64,000 nt of DNA from JAUVUV01 sp964548275 (lineage in GTDB: Bacteria > Gemmatimonadota > Glassbacteria > GWA2-58-10), in assembly GCA_964548275.1 (NCBI GenBank), contig CAZJQI010000019.1, forward strand, positions 6,411 through 70,410, written 5' to 3'. Position numbers and translations under genes: made by a program. This document shows, piece after piece, positions 36,113 to 45,463 of the stretch (position 1 is its first letter; every line of letters begins with the position of its first letter). The notes below the pieces were generated by a model. The model made no database searches, was not told where the DNA came from, and saw only the letters and a program-made list of their open reading frames with translations.

Positions 36113-36141
36113 TTGATTTTCCCCTTTGTTTTTCCCATATT
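36113..36141 (+). promoter_or_regulatory. Candidate promoter of queC
   Basis: TTGATT (36113-36118), 17-base spacer, CATATT (36136-36141); about 55 bases upstream of the queC ATG. Confidence 0.3.
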
Positions 36142-36196
36142 CCTGGTGTCGGTTCACAGCATATTTTTACCAATCCCTGGTTCAAATCGAGGGTAC

Positions 36197-36877
36197 ATGC
36201 CAGGTTCAAGAGGAAAAGCGGTTGTCTGCGTGAGCGGAGGGTTGGACAGTTGTGTCTGTGCTGCGATTGCCGCATCCGAGCGCGATGAGCTCTATTTTCT
36301 CCACGCTGATTACGGCCAGCGCACTCAGGCCAGGGAACGTGAGTGTTTCGAACACCTGGCCCGGCATTTCAAAGCCGCTGACAGGCTGGTCTGCGAGCTC
36401 AAGCACCTGGGAGAGATCGGCGGCTCGAGTCTCACCGATAAAAGAATCCAGGTCAGCGAGGCGGACCTGGAAAGCGGGAAGATACCCACCAGCTACGTTC
36501 CATTCAGAAATGCTCATTTTGTTACCATTGCGGTCAGCTGGGCCGAGGTTCTCGAAGCGGAGGCAGTCTATATCGGGGCGGTTGAGCAGGACAGCTCAGG
36601 CTATCCTGATTGCAGAAGGGAATTCTACGATGCTTTCCAGCGGGTGATCGATCTGGGCACCAGGCCGGCGACCAGGATCAAGATCATCACCCCCCTGATC
36701 GGGATGAAAAAAAGCGAGATAGTCAGGCTGGGGGCCAGTCTCGGTGCCCCGTTCGAGCTTACCTGGTCCTGCTACAAATCAAGCGATATCGCGTGTGGAA
36801 CCTGCGACAGCTGCGTGCTCAGGAGGCGGGCGTTCGCCGAGGCGGGTATTGCCGACCCGGTACCATATGCGGTTTGA
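36197..36877 (+). CDS. queC: 7-cyano-7-deazaguanine synthase
   Basis: 226 residues from the ATG at 36197, where the conserved start (GKAVVCVSGGLDSCVCAAIA) begins; the open frame extends upstream but is non-homologous. The PP-loop SGGLDS binds ATP; HADYGQRTQARE and EQDSSGYPDCRREFYDAF are typical QueC blocks; the zinc ligands are C-x8-CGTCDSC near the C-terminus. It converts 7-carboxy-7-deazaguanine with ammonia and ATP to preQ0, the precursor of queuosine in tRNA. Other queuosine genes are not next to it. Confidence 0.95.
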   Translation: MPGSRGKAVVCVSGGLDSCVCAAIAASERDELYFLHADYGQRTQARERECFEHLARHFKAADRLVCELKHLGEIGGSSLTDKRIQVSEADLESGKIPTSYVPFRNAHFVTIAVSWAEVLEAEAVYIGAVEQDSSGYPDCRREFYDAFQRVIDLGTRPATRIKIITPLIGMKKSEIVRLGASLGAPFELTWSCYKSSDIACGTCDSCVLRRRAFAEAGIADPVPYAV

Positions 36878-36968
36878 ACGGATGAGAAATTCGGTAGAAA
36901 TGCAGTGGCATAATATGCCGTGATCCAGAGGAAAATTCTTACAATATTTTACCGGCAACCAAATTGAC

Positions 36969-36997
36969 TTGATCTGCGTTTAAATAATTGCTATGCT
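36969..36997 (+). promoter_or_regulatory. Candidate promoter of the small Cys protein
   Basis: TTGATC (36969-36974), 17-base spacer, TATGCT (36992-36997), 47 bases ahead of the ATG at 37045. Confidence 0.4.
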
Positions 36998-37044
36998 TTT
37001 ATAGCGGATTCTTTAATAAGCCAAGCCTGATCAGGATACGATAA

Positions 37045-37242
37045 ATGATTGTTCTGCCCAAAGCCCCGGTCGAACACATTGAGATAGCTCCAGATCTGGA
37101 AGAGGAAAAACTCGAACAGCTCTGCATTGATTTCGACACCGACTGCGTGCTCGGCGACAGCCCGCCTTTCGGCTCCTACAGTAAGTGCTGGGACTACGAC
37201 CGCTCGACCGGTTTCTGCCCTTTCTGCCTGCCCCGGGAATAG
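37045..37242 (+). CDS. Small Cys-containing protein, unknown
   Basis: 65 residues with AGGA upstream and a plausible promoter. MIVLPKAPVEHIEIAPDLEE is acidic and soluble; the second half has four Cys residues (C27, C34, C48 and the closing pair in FCPFCLP), a pattern that could bind zinc or form disulfides. No family is recognised, there is no signal peptide, and its neighbours (queC upstream, an opposing glycosyltransferase) give no hint. Kept because it has its own upstream signals and no overlap with another gene. Confidence 0.5.
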   Translation: MIVLPKAPVEHIEIAPDLEEEKLEQLCIDFDTDCVLGDSPPFGSYSKCWDYDRSTGFCPFCLPRE

Positions 37243-37248
37243 TTTTAT

Positions 37249-38334
37249 TCACACCCCGGCAAGCTCAAGAAACCTCTCCTCGACCAGGCGCATGTTCTCC
37301 TCCCAGAGAGCCTTACGCCTGATCAGTTCACAATTAGCCCGGCGCGCTTTCAGTCTCAGCTCTCTGTTTTGCGCAGCCTGAGCCAGGCATTCGGCGAGCC
37401 GGTAAAAATCACCCGGCGGGAAGGTGAGACCGTTGCGCCCCTGCTCCACCCACTGCCTGTTGCCCGCGATATCGGTAACTACAGGGAAAATACCGCAGGC
37501 CATGGCCTCAAGCAGGGAAACCGATGTGCTGTCCGAATGACTGGCCGAAACATAGAGATCCGCCTCGCGTAAGATGTTTGCAAGCTCTGCTTGAGACAGC
37601 ACTCCGGTGAACCGGACCCTGTCCGCCAGGCCGCATTCGTCGGTGAATTTCTCCAGCCCCGGGCGGATGCTGCCCTGGCCTGCTATCTCTATCTGGAAAT
37701 CAAGTCCGCGGCTTTTCAGAATCACTGCCGCACGGAGGAGCGTTTCAATATCATAGATCGGTTCCAATCTACGAGTCGAGACGATCCTCAGCGGAGGGTT
37801 CTCGCCATGGATTTGCAAGGATGCGTCTTTGTCTTCAGGATAGAACAGGCGCGGGTCGACACCCATCGGTACCTCCAGGATGCGGCTGCTTTCCACCCCC
37901 AGGCCCTGCAAAGCCCCGTTCAAGTTTTCAGCATCGCAGGTCACCAGCCCTGCGGCACGAAGAGCGAACCGGGTGCGCAAGCGGTGGAGGCGGCTTTTTT
38001 CGGGGTTCAGCAGAATATCGCTGCCCCAGGCGCTGATTGCCAGAGGCCGGGCGGAGGGAACCAGAGCAGCGAGAAACCCGTAGCCTGAAACAAAATGGGC
38101 GTTGACCAGCTGCGGGCGGAATTTCCTGACAAGCCGTGCCAGGGCCGGCACAGCGAGCAGATATTGAAAAGCCTGTACCGAGGAACGCGCAGGCAGCACA
38201 TGCTCCTCCGGGCCGCAATCCTCCCTGGAGGGCTCGAGTGTTGCCAGTATCACCTCGTGGCCGCGCTCGAGGAACCAGGCAACCCAGCGCCTGGTGTGGA
38301 TTACATTTGCGCTTGCCAGAACAAGCAGCCTCAT
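37249..38334 (-). CDS. Glycosyltransferase family 4
   Basis: 361 residues. RLLVLASANVIHTRRWVAWF is the N-terminal Rossmann strand; ISAWGSDILLNP and the C-terminal ADLYVSASHSDSTSVSLLEA with E-x7-E-type signature (SLLEAMACGIFPVVTDIAG) are diagnostic of retaining GT4 enzymes of the GT-B fold. It adds a sugar from a nucleotide donor to a growing surface glycan, on the cytoplasmic side of the inner membrane. It is the last gene of a run of flippase, second GT4 and FemAB-like genes, all on the minus strand with gaps of 1-27 bases, so an operon for exopolysaccharide or O-antigen is likely. Confidence 0.9.
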   Translation of the reverse strand: MRLLVLASANVIHTRRWVAWFLERGHEVILATLEPSREDCGPEEHVLPARSSVQAFQYLLAVPALARLVRKFRPQLVNAHFVSGYGFLAALVPSARPLAISAWGSDILLNPEKSRLHRLRTRFALRAAGLVTCDAENLNGALQGLGVESSRILEVPMGVDPRLFYPEDKDASLQIHGENPPLRIVSTRRLEPIYDIETLLRAAVILKSRGLDFQIEIAGQGSIRPGLEKFTDECGLADRVRFTGVLSQAELANILREADLYVSASHSDSTSVSLLEAMACGIFPVVTDIAGNRQWVEQGRNGLTFPPGDFYRLAECLAQAAQNRELRLKARRANCELIRRKALWEENMRLVEERFLELAGV

Positions 38335-38355
38335 GGATTTTTCCAGCTAAAAAGT

Positions 38356-39708
38356 TTAAGCCGATTTTCCATCCCTGGATCTGAATAATTCTTTCAGCAA
38401 CCGGTACAAATCTACCAGGTCTCTCCAACGGAAAAGAAAAAAGTCTCGCCAGGCAATTTTACCCAGCCTGTTAAAAAACGCAATCGAGATTGCCATCTGA
38501 AGGACATAGCTCGCGGTACTGGCAAGACCGGCTCCCAGGGCGCCGTAGAGAGGAATCAGCCACAGGCCAAGGCCCAGTCCCAGCGGGAAGGCGCAGCCCA
38601 CGGCGATGCTCTGGTAGTGCCGCCGGTCGATCCCGGCGAAAAAGCTTTCGAACACATTGGATACGCTGACCGCCAGAACCCCGGGCAACAGAGCGGCCAT
38701 GGCGGCATAGGCTGGCAGGAAAGAGGAGCCAAAAAGAATGCCGATCGCCACTTTTCCAAAAAGCAGGAGCCCCAGAGCCATGCCTGCACTTAACATAAAG
38801 GTCATTCTGCAGGCTCTTGGTAGCCTGCTTGCCCCTTCCTGGGCCCCTTCAGCGGCCACCCGCGGGAAAAGGTTCAAATGCACGGACATCGAAATGTGCC
38901 AGATAGTCTCGGCAACCGCCACGGCCACGGCATAGAGGCCAACCTGCGCCGGTCCGGCAAGCGCTCCCAGAAGAAAGATGTCGAATCGCTGGTTGAAAAT
39001 TACCAGCACTCCAGCCGGATGGCCCTTGAGACCGTAGGAGAGGCTCTTTTTCAGAAAGGACCAGCCTTCAAACCGCTCCTTGCTCCAGGCACGGGTTTCG
39101 GCACGGGAAATACGCCTGATCCAGAAAGCACCCAGCGGGATAACCAAAGTCTGAGCTGCAATAAAGCCGGCCAGAGCGCCGTCAAGGCCGTAACCCAGGC
39201 CTGCCACGAGAACCACAACCAGCAGCAGAATCGCCAGGCTGGTATAGAAGTAAACCAGGTTGAATCTGATTACTTTTTCAAATCCCAGGAGGATCGAGAG
39301 CACGAAATAGCGACAGAGCACCAGCGGCACGAGAATACAGGAAAGCACAACAAGGTGCTCCGGCAAGCTTTCCATCACCTGCGGCACAACGAGTCGAAGA
39401 TAAATCCACACGGCAATGGGAGTGATCACCAGCATACTGAGTGTGCAGAGCCTGACAACAGAACTCAAGCGAGCCTTTCCCCCGCTGAGGAGATAGGACT
39501 GGGAGGTATTCAGGCCGCCGAGCATGATAAACGTGACAAGCCAGGGCACAACAGTCAGCAGCGTGTAGGCACCCTTGCCCTCGACCCCGAGCAGACGGGC
39601 GAGCAGGATCGAGGTCGGAACCTGCACCCCAAGGGTGAGAATCCGCAAAAGCAATGTCTGTGCGCTGCCCTGGGCAAGGGACATTTCAGCCTGTCTAGCC
39701 TGATTCAT
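38356..39708 (-). CDS. Polysaccharide/oligosaccharide flippase (Wzx/MATE-like)
   Basis: 450 residues with twelve or more predicted membrane helices; the N-terminal MSLAQGSAQTLLLRILTLGV with the polar Arg and LLGVEGKGAYTLLTVVPWLV is typical of the polysaccharide biosynthesis (Wzx) branch of the MOP superfamily. It would move lipid-linked oligosaccharide across the inner membrane. Its start overlaps or abuts the stop of the next GT4 gene upstream (1-base gap) and it is followed by a GT4 gene after 21 bases. Confidence 0.88.
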   Translation of the reverse strand: MNQARQAEMSLAQGSAQTLLLRILTLGVQVPTSILLARLLGVEGKGAYTLLTVVPWLVTFIMLGGLNTSQSYLLSGGKARLSSVVRLCTLSMLVITPIAVWIYLRLVVPQVMESLPEHLVVLSCILVPLVLCRYFVLSILLGFEKVIRFNLVYFYTSLAILLLVVVLVAGLGYGLDGALAGFIAAQTLVIPLGAFWIRRISRAETRAWSKERFEGWSFLKKSLSYGLKGHPAGVLVIFNQRFDIFLLGALAGPAQVGLYAVAVAVAETIWHISMSVHLNLFPRVAAEGAQEGASRLPRACRMTFMLSAGMALGLLLFGKVAIGILFGSSFLPAYAAMAALLPGVLAVSVSNVFESFFAGIDRRHYQSIAVGCAFPLGLGLGLWLIPLYGALGAGLASTASYVLQMAISIAFFNRLGKIAWRDFFLFRWRDLVDLYRLLKELFRSRDGKSA

Positions 39709-39709
39709 C

Positions 39710-40969
39710 TCAGGAATACTCCAAAAGAGCTAAAGCCTCTGTTTCCTGCCTCATCCTTTTCTCATAGCTCGGGATGATTTCCTTCGCTGTGCGAAAGGCG
39801 CCCTCGGAGAGACTCGCTCTGAGCATTTCATTGCCTAACGTTTCAGCCAGCACCTCTCCCAGGCGCTCCTGCCGCTCAAACTCGACAAGCCTCCCGTTGA
39901 CCATATCCAGGATAATACTCCCTGTGCCGCCGGTGGCCAGCGCCACCACAGGCAATCCATGATTCAGGGATTCGAGAACCGAGTTGCTCAGGTTCGTCCG
40001 GTCGCTCGTGGCCGCATAAATGTCCGCGCAGGAGTAATGTTCGCTGAGCTCGGTGTTGGTGAGCGAGCCGGTGAAAATCACTTTCACTCCCCGCCTCTCG
40101 GCCAGGCTTTCCAGAAAGGTGCGTTCGCTGCCCTCACCCACCACCACCGCGGCAACCGGCGTGCCGTCCGGAAGAACATCGGGCATCCGGGCGATCAGCC
40201 GGTCGATCCGCTGCTGAGGCCAGAGCCGCGCCACGCGCAGGATGATTTTTGTCTCGGGTGACAGTCCCAGTTTATCGCGGTAGGCCTTGGGGTCGAACTT
40301 TTTCCCCGGCTGGCTTTTGTCCACACCGTTCAGCAGATATAACACCCTGTCAGCCGGGACACCCAGTTTTCGGGCTGCACGGTCTCCGCCCGAGCCGTCG
40401 TCCGTGATCACCCACCGGTCTGCGCCGAGCCTGAACGAAAGGGTCTCCTCGAACTGGGCTACCTGCGCCAGAGCCGAAAATCCTTTCATTCCCAGGGAAA
40501 CCCCGAAAAGACGGGTTACCATCGGCACCCCGAGCTTTCGCGACAAAAGTTTAGCAGCCGGCACGGCCATGTAGCCGTAGGCGGCCACCCTGTCCGGCCG
40601 TACTTGCGCCGCCACCTTTTTCACGGCCCGGTAGGCAGCGACTGTGAAAGCCAGGTAGGAAAAAGTCCGCAGAACCCAGTTAAGCGTAAAAAGGGCAAGC
40701 CTGGGGATCAGAATGTAAACTTTTTTACGTACTCTCATCCAGCCCGGCCGGGCAACCAGCCCCCCGCCCCCTGGCCAGTTAAAGGTTCCCTGTTCCACCC
40801 CCTCGGGCAAGGCCTCTTTCATCAGAGATTCCGAGCTGGCGGGATGCACCAGCACCACGCGTTCAAAGAAGCCTGCGAGCGCTTTGAGGGAAAGGTAGAA
40901 ATCCGGGCTGCCCTTGCCGGTTCCCATTGACCAGAGTTTTTTCCAGCTATAGATAACCAGGATCCGCAT
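39710..40969 (-). CDS. Glycosyltransferase family 4
   Basis: 419 residues. RILVIYSWKKLWSMGTGKGS opens the N-terminal half; TRLFGVSLG and the C-terminal half with KIILRVARLWPQQRIDRLI, FTGSLTNTELSEHYSCADIY and SNSVLESLNHGLPVVALATG give the GT-B retaining E-x7-E signature. A cytoplasmic-side sugar transferase of the same surface glycan operon as the flippase and the GT4 at 37249-38334. Only one base separates it from the flippase. Confidence 0.9.
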   Translation of the reverse strand: MRILVIYSWKKLWSMGTGKGSPDFYLSLKALAGFFERVVLVHPASSESLMKEALPEGVEQGTFNWPGGGGLVARPGWMRVRKKVYILIPRLALFTLNWVLRTFSYLAFTVAAYRAVKKVAAQVRPDRVAAYGYMAVPAAKLLSRKLGVPMVTRLFGVSLGMKGFSALAQVAQFEETLSFRLGADRWVITDDGSGGDRAARKLGVPADRVLYLLNGVDKSQPGKKFDPKAYRDKLGLSPETKIILRVARLWPQQRIDRLIARMPDVLPDGTPVAAVVVGEGSERTFLESLAERRGVKVIFTGSLTNTELSEHYSCADIYAATSDRTNLSNSVLESLNHGLPVVALATGGTGSIILDMVNGRLVEFERQERLGEVLAETLGNEMLRASLSEGAFRTAKEIIPSYEKRMRQETEALALLEYS

Positions 40970-40995
40970 GCAACCCCCGCAGTGGATAAGCTTTA

Positions 40996-42018
40996 TCAGA
41001 GGCGGTGATAAAGGGCGCGCAACGAGGCGCCAAACCTGAACAATGGAGAGACTTTCACCGCGCTGAGCCTGGTGTAAGGTTCCCCGCCCAGGTTACGCTT
41101 GAAATCGGCAAGCGAATGAGCATCCTCCGGCACTGCGCCCAGATCGACAGCTTCCAGGCCTTCCTGGAAAGCCAGCTCGATAATACTCCTGTAGATCAGG
41201 TTATTCGGACGGGCCTCGAATGTTGTCTCATCCGCGCCGTGGTCGCAGAGCCAGATCCTGCCGGCGTGAACAAGGCAGAGATTAAATGCCGCGGGCCTGC
41301 CTTTCACCCTGACCATATACATCCTGGCCAGGCCGGGCTCTTGCACAAGCGGACCACAAGGGTCCAGAACAAGCCGGTAAAATCTTTCGCTGAAATTAGG
41401 GCCCGGCCTTTTATGGTGTCTTGCCGTGAGCCAGGCGAGCCGGTAGATTTCGGATGCTGCCTCGGGACGATCCACCCGTTGGAAAACTCCGCCCCTTTTC
41501 AACGCCTGCCTGTTCTTGTTTCTCACCGATTGTTTGAGCGAGGCTTCCCACTGGCTAAAAGTCCTTCCGGAAAGCCGAATGGCAAAAGATTTCTGTTCGA
41601 ATACGCGGAAAGAATGCTTTTGGAGGGTTTCAAGTCCGGGAGGATCTCTATCCGGGAAAATGATCGCCAGACGCCAGGGCAGGCGCGCCCCCCGGAAACG
41701 GCCCGCCCAGCGTTCGATCAATAAGCCGGCCACCTCGCCGCCTGCACCCGGAGCGAGGATTACTCCTGACGGAGTTCCCCAGGGAAGGCAATGGGACTGC
41801 TGCCTGAAAAAAGCTCTGCTGTCCACATACGGCAGACCGCCCAGGATTTCTCCGCTCTGTTCAGCAAGCAGGAGGCCGACACGCCAGTCCGGGAAGCTTG
41901 CGGCGATCAGACTGAGCCAGGCGTGGCGGCAGAACGGGCTTTTTACGCCCGCATTCTCGACCAGCCTGTCCCACGTGTCGGACTGGATGCTTGAAAGGGA
42001 ATAATCCTCGATCTTCAT
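40996..42018 (-). CDS. FemAB/GNAT-like acyltransferase
   Basis: 340 residues. The protein has the FemAB-type double GNAT arrangement: LVENAGVKSPFCRHAWLSLI near the N-terminus, GGLPYVDSRAFFRQQSHCLP, then the C-terminal half with KGRPAAFNLCLVHAGRIWLC, RPNNLIYRSIIELAFQEGLE and DLGAVPEDAHSLADFKRNLG. It resembles BioF2/CelD-like proteins often encoded in exopolysaccharide clusters, where they may attach amino acids or acyl groups to surface glycans. It is at the 5' end of the glycan run. Function inferred from context. Confidence 0.78.
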   Translation of the reverse strand: MKIEDYSLSSIQSDTWDRLVENAGVKSPFCRHAWLSLIAASFPDWRVGLLLAEQSGEILGGLPYVDSRAFFRQQSHCLPWGTPSGVILAPGAGGEVAGLLIERWAGRFRGARLPWRLAIIFPDRDPPGLETLQKHSFRVFEQKSFAIRLSGRTFSQWEASLKQSVRNKNRQALKRGGVFQRVDRPEAASEIYRLAWLTARHHKRPGPNFSERFYRLVLDPCGPLVQEPGLARMYMVRVKGRPAAFNLCLVHAGRIWLCDHGADETTFEARPNNLIYRSIIELAFQEGLEAVDLGAVPEDAHSLADFKRNLGGEPYTRLSAVKVSPLFRFGASLRALYHRL

Positions 42019-42068
42019 GACATACGACCTGAGGCATGGAAGGTTAATGTTGATGTTGCTTTCAGCGA

Positions 42069-44327
42069 CTAACGAACCAGCGCCACCTTGCCGATAAAAG
42101 TCCTGCCGTCAGGGGCTTTGGCCTGAATCAGGTAAACTCCGCTGGCGCAGGCGCGTCCGTGGCTGTTGGAGCCGTCCCAGAAAAAATGCTCACTGGAATT
42201 CTCCCGGGGTGCGAAAGTGCGTACCTGTTCGCCGCTCACAGTGAGGATCGAAATCCTGCTGTAGCGCGGCATCCCGCTCACGGCAAGCATCGACTGGCGC
42301 TCAGTGTACCATGGATTAGGCCGCACTACCAGTTTCAAGCTCTCCAGGCCCGGCTCACCTTCCGCAGACAGCGCCAGCGTGCTCAAACCTCCTGCTGTGG
42401 CTGCCCAGACAACACCCCATCTGTCGTCTATTGCCAGATCGTAAACCTGATCCGATGCCAGGGCACTGTTACCGCGGTTAAATACTGTCCAGTTGTCCTG
42501 GTCAGCGAGTTCAAGGCGGTAGATCCCGCTGGCTGTGGCGAACCAGACGGCTTTAAAGCCCTCGATTTCGATATCGTTGACAGCCAGTCCGGCAAACGAA
42601 GGCGGCTTGATCTCTTTGTAGGCGAACTTAAGTTCATCAGTGGCATCCTCCTGGAAATTGAGCAGGATCACCTTGGTTGAGGTTGCGATCCACAGCCTGT
42701 TGACCCCGTCGGCTGCCAGATCCACGATTCCGGTCTCACCCACCTCGGTGCGGAAAGTTTCCACATTGCGCACGCCTGCACTGCCGGCGAAACCTCCCGG
42801 AATTACTGCAAGGCCCCGGTTGGCGTAGCCGATCCAGATGTTGCCCAGCCCATCGGCTTCAACTGTGTGCACGCTGCGCTCGCTTAAAGTGCCGGAGTAG
42901 CTTATGAACGCGCTGGTTTGGGGTTCGAAATACTCCAGCCCTCCTGGCTGGTCCTGGTTCACCTGGCTGCCGACCCACACCCCGCCTTCCGAGTCAAATG
43001 CCATCTCTCCCCGGATCACGCCCATGGAAAGCCCGCTGTTGTTCGCCACGCAGGTTTCCCAGCGATCATCCCCTGGGTCCGCAGTGCCGCCGTCATCGAG
43101 GATATTGAACCCTCCAGAGCCGACTGCTGCCGGGCCGAACCAGGTACCGAGGTAGAGCCGTCCATCCGGGGCTGCGTTGAGCGAGCTGATCAGGTTGAAA
43201 ATCAGCGGGCTGCCGGCCTGGGTAAAATGGGACCAGGATTCGCCGTCATAGCGGCTTACACCGACTCTTTCGGCCGGGATATTATCCGAGGCGCTGCTTG
43301 TCCATACAGTGCCCCGGCTGTCCAGGGCCACTCGTGTGAGCACATTGTAAAGTGGGCCTGGCAGGCGAAGATTTCTGTATTCACCGCTGGGATCAGGCCA
43401 GAAAAGCCCGGCTGTAGCGGTGCCTGCAGCGGCCATTTGCGTACCCGGAACCACCGGCCCGATCGTGTTCACGGCCAAGCCAAAAGACTCGCCAGGTGTC
43501 CACGATCCCATGCTGTCCAGGTAATAAATTCTTTCCCCAGCCCCGGCGGCCAGCACCTGCTCATCCCCGATCCTGAGCAGGCGAAGATCTGTAATCATCG
43601 AGCCTCTAAACGGTCCATCTACAGGTGTGAAAATCCCACCACTGAAACGGGCGATAATCTTTTCATAGGCGATATATATTTCACCCTCCGGCCCGCGTTC
43701 TATTTCAGTCACCTCGAGAGAGCCCACCCCCTCGGAGGTGCCGTAACGTATAAAATTCCCTGACTCGTCCATACGCCAGACCCCGGAGTTGGTCGCAAAA
43801 AACACCGCGCCTGAGGTGTCCTCGGCAATGTCGTAAACCAGATAATCCGCGAGAATAATCCTGCTTTCGTGTTCCGGTTCGATAAAGCCCGGCCGGACTG
43901 CCAGTTTGCGCGCCCCGCGCAGAGTCCCGACCCAGAGGGATGGTTCCCGGCTGTCCCCTGAAAAATCTGAAATGCTCAGATGGAATACCCGCTCGTGTGG
44001 TACGCCGTCGAACAACCCGGCGCGGACCCACTTTCCTGTGCTGATCCTGAGGATAACGCCCAAATCCGCAGTGCCGGCCACGAGCCTGGTGTCATCAAGC
44101 ACGGCCAGAGCGGTCAGGTCGGCTGAGGGAATACCCTCGGCTCTGGAGAGAAGCTGATAAATTTCACGCACCAGATCAAGCCGCACAAGGCCCCCGCCGG
44201 TTGCGTACCAGAGCGTTGCGCCGGAAGGATCGAGCTGGATAGCGCGAACCTCGTTTCGGTCGGCAAAATGCGCTCCCTGGGCGAAAACTCTCACACCACC
44301 GGCCAGCAAAAATATGGCCAGGCCCAA
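42069..44327 (-). CDS. Exported two-component-regulator-type propeller protein with FlgD-like C-terminus
   Basis: 752 residues from TTG 44327; a CTG at 44381 with a good ribosome site would give a better signal peptide (see separate entry). Hydrophobic LGLAIFLLAGGVRVFAQG is the signal core. Repeats such as VRAIQLDPSGATLWYATGGG, AAPDGRLYLGTWFGPAAVGSG and DLAIDDRWGVVWAATAGGLS are seven-bladed Reg_prop repeats over residues 25-650. The last 90 residues (VVRPNPWYTERQSMLAVSGM, then WDGSNSHGRACASGVYLIQA and KVALVR) form a FlgD-Ig-like domain, a common end of exported proteins in the FCB group that may anchor or sort the protein. It lies two bases (CTG start) after an Ig lipoprotein. Role unknown; probably an envelope-surface or sensory propeller. 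Confidence 0.8.
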   Translation of the reverse strand: MGLAIFLLAGGVRVFAQGAHFADRNEVRAIQLDPSGATLWYATGGGLVRLDLVREIYQLLSRAEGIPSADLTALAVLDDTRLVAGTADLGVILRISTGKWVRAGLFDGVPHERVFHLSISDFSGDSREPSLWVGTLRGARKLAVRPGFIEPEHESRIILADYLVYDIAEDTSGAVFFATNSGVWRMDESGNFIRYGTSEGVGSLEVTEIERGPEGEIYIAYEKIIARFSGGIFTPVDGPFRGSMITDLRLLRIGDEQVLAAGAGERIYYLDSMGSWTPGESFGLAVNTIGPVVPGTQMAAAGTATAGLFWPDPSGEYRNLRLPGPLYNVLTRVALDSRGTVWTSSASDNIPAERVGVSRYDGESWSHFTQAGSPLIFNLISSLNAAPDGRLYLGTWFGPAAVGSGGFNILDDGGTADPGDDRWETCVANNSGLSMGVIRGEMAFDSEGGVWVGSQVNQDQPGGLEYFEPQTSAFISYSGTLSERSVHTVEADGLGNIWIGYANRGLAVIPGGFAGSAGVRNVETFRTEVGETGIVDLAADGVNRLWIATSTKVILLNFQEDATDELKFAYKEIKPPSFAGLAVNDIEIEGFKAVWFATASGIYRLELADQDNWTVFNRGNSALASDQVYDLAIDDRWGVVWAATAGGLSTLALSAEGEPGLESLKLVVRPNPWYTERQSMLAVSGMPRYSRISILTVSGEQVRTFAPRENSSEHFFWDGSNSHGRACASGVYLIQAKAPDGRTFIGKVALVR

Positions 44328-44378
44328 CCTGAGTGCAGGACCGTTCTTAAAGAGACTATATCTGTTATTGGTTAACGT

Positions 44379-44391
44379 CAGTTCTACCTCC
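44379..44391 (-). promoter_or_regulatory. Ribosome site that argues for a CTG start of the propeller gene
   Basis: GGAGG (44387-44391) overlaps the end of the upstream lipoprotein gene, five bases before an in-frame CTG (44379-44381). The CTG adds 18 codons with Arg and Lys residues that complete the n-region of the signal peptide, which the TTG start lacks. No ATG, GTG or other TTG is in frame in between. Confidence 0.45.
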
Positions 44392-45463
44392 GCCTGCGTT
44401 TTTCCACCTCTTCCGGCCGGTAGCGAAAGCTCTTTGCCTGATATTCGATCTCCAGTCCCGCCTCGTTGACAATACCTGTTACCCTGACATGATACGAATT
44501 CTCCGGTATAAGCGGACCGGCCGGTTTCAGGATCACCCGCCGGGTATCAGCACTGTCCAGAAAGGTTGAATCCACAGCGAGTTCCGTGCCCAGGCTGTCC
44601 GGTGTTCTGAGTTCGAACTCGGCCCCTGCGATCCCGCGCGCTGTGTCGCACCTGTCATCGAATACCAGCACCAGGGTGAGCGAATCCGGGGTTTCGACTG
44701 ATTTCAGCACCGGCGCGGTAGTGTCGGCAAGCTGGAGTGTGAAATCAATTGTCAGCGGTTCGAAAACCAGCTCGGCCAGGGTGTCGGCGCCCTCCTCGCG
44801 GGTATAATCGAAGCGGTTGTTACGGTTGAGATCGCGGAAAGCCTCCACCCGGTAGCTGCCCAGCGGAAGGTATGGCAGCAGATAGGCCCCGCTGGAATCA
44901 GACCCGGAGGTGAAAACCAGGGTCGTATCTTGCTGCGCCACTGCCCGCAGCCTGCCTCCCACCACCAGTGAGTCGCGCACCTGCACGGTTCCGGAAATCC
45001 TGCCCGGGGAGAAAGCCTTGCCTGTGGAGAAAAAACTTTCGAAGCGCTGTTCGGACTTGACCCGGTGAAAGTCGGTCAGGCCGGGTTCCACTATCAGCCG
45101 GTAGGTGATAGCCGGACGGAAATTTTTTTCTGTTCGCACGCGCACAACCCGGCCGTCCCACTTGAAATAGAGCCTGCCTGCCTCAGGGCTGAGCTTCACC
45201 AGCGGCCCGGCCTGCTCGCGTCTCACTTTCTCGCTGAACACCAGCTCGAGCTCCGTATCCAGAGCCACCCCTGTGCTGTCCTGTGCCGGGGTAATTGATT
45301 CGACACGCGGCGGCTCGGTGTCCTCAGGGCCGCCTGGAGGCGGCCCCATGCGGGCGCAGGAGGAAACCAGCAGAAAAACTGCCGCAAATACGAATTTTTT
45401 GGTCACAGAATTATTATTCGCAGAATTTCCAGTCACCGAAAAATTTCCCTGATTTTTCAGCAT
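44384..45463 (-). CDS. Ig-like domain lipoprotein (SbsA-type Ig)
   Basis: 359 residues from ATG 45463; a GTG at 45406 is the other possible start. After the n-region, KKFVFAAVFLLVSSC is a lipoprotein signal with lipobox VSSC. The mature start GPPPGGPEDTEPP and the following Ig-like beta domain (LDTELELVFSEKVRREQ, ITYRLIVEPGLTDFH) match the Ig-like lipoproteins of Bacteroidota and relatives; a second beta-sandwich with LLPYLPLGSYRVEAFRDLNR resembles a carboxypeptidase-regulatory-like domain. It is probably a surface-exposed or periplasmic lipoprotein. It is immediately upstream of the propeller gene and cotranscribed. Confidence 0.8.
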   Translation of the reverse strand: MLKNQGNFSVTGNSANNNSVTKKFVFAAVFLLVSSCARMGPPPGGPEDTEPPRVESITPAQDSTGVALDTELELVFSEKVRREQAGPLVKLSPEAGRLYFKWDGRVVRVRTEKNFRPAITYRLIVEPGLTDFHRVKSEQRFESFFSTGKAFSPGRISGTVQVRDSLVVGGRLRAVAQQDTTLVFTSGSDSSGAYLLPYLPLGSYRVEAFRDLNRNNRFDYTREEGADTLAELVFEPLTIDFTLQLADTTAPVLKSVETPDSLTLVLVFDDRCDTARGIAGAEFELRTPDSLGTELAVDSTFLDSADTRRVILKPAGPLIPENSYHVRVTGIVNEAGLEIEYQAKSFRYRPEEVEKRRRR

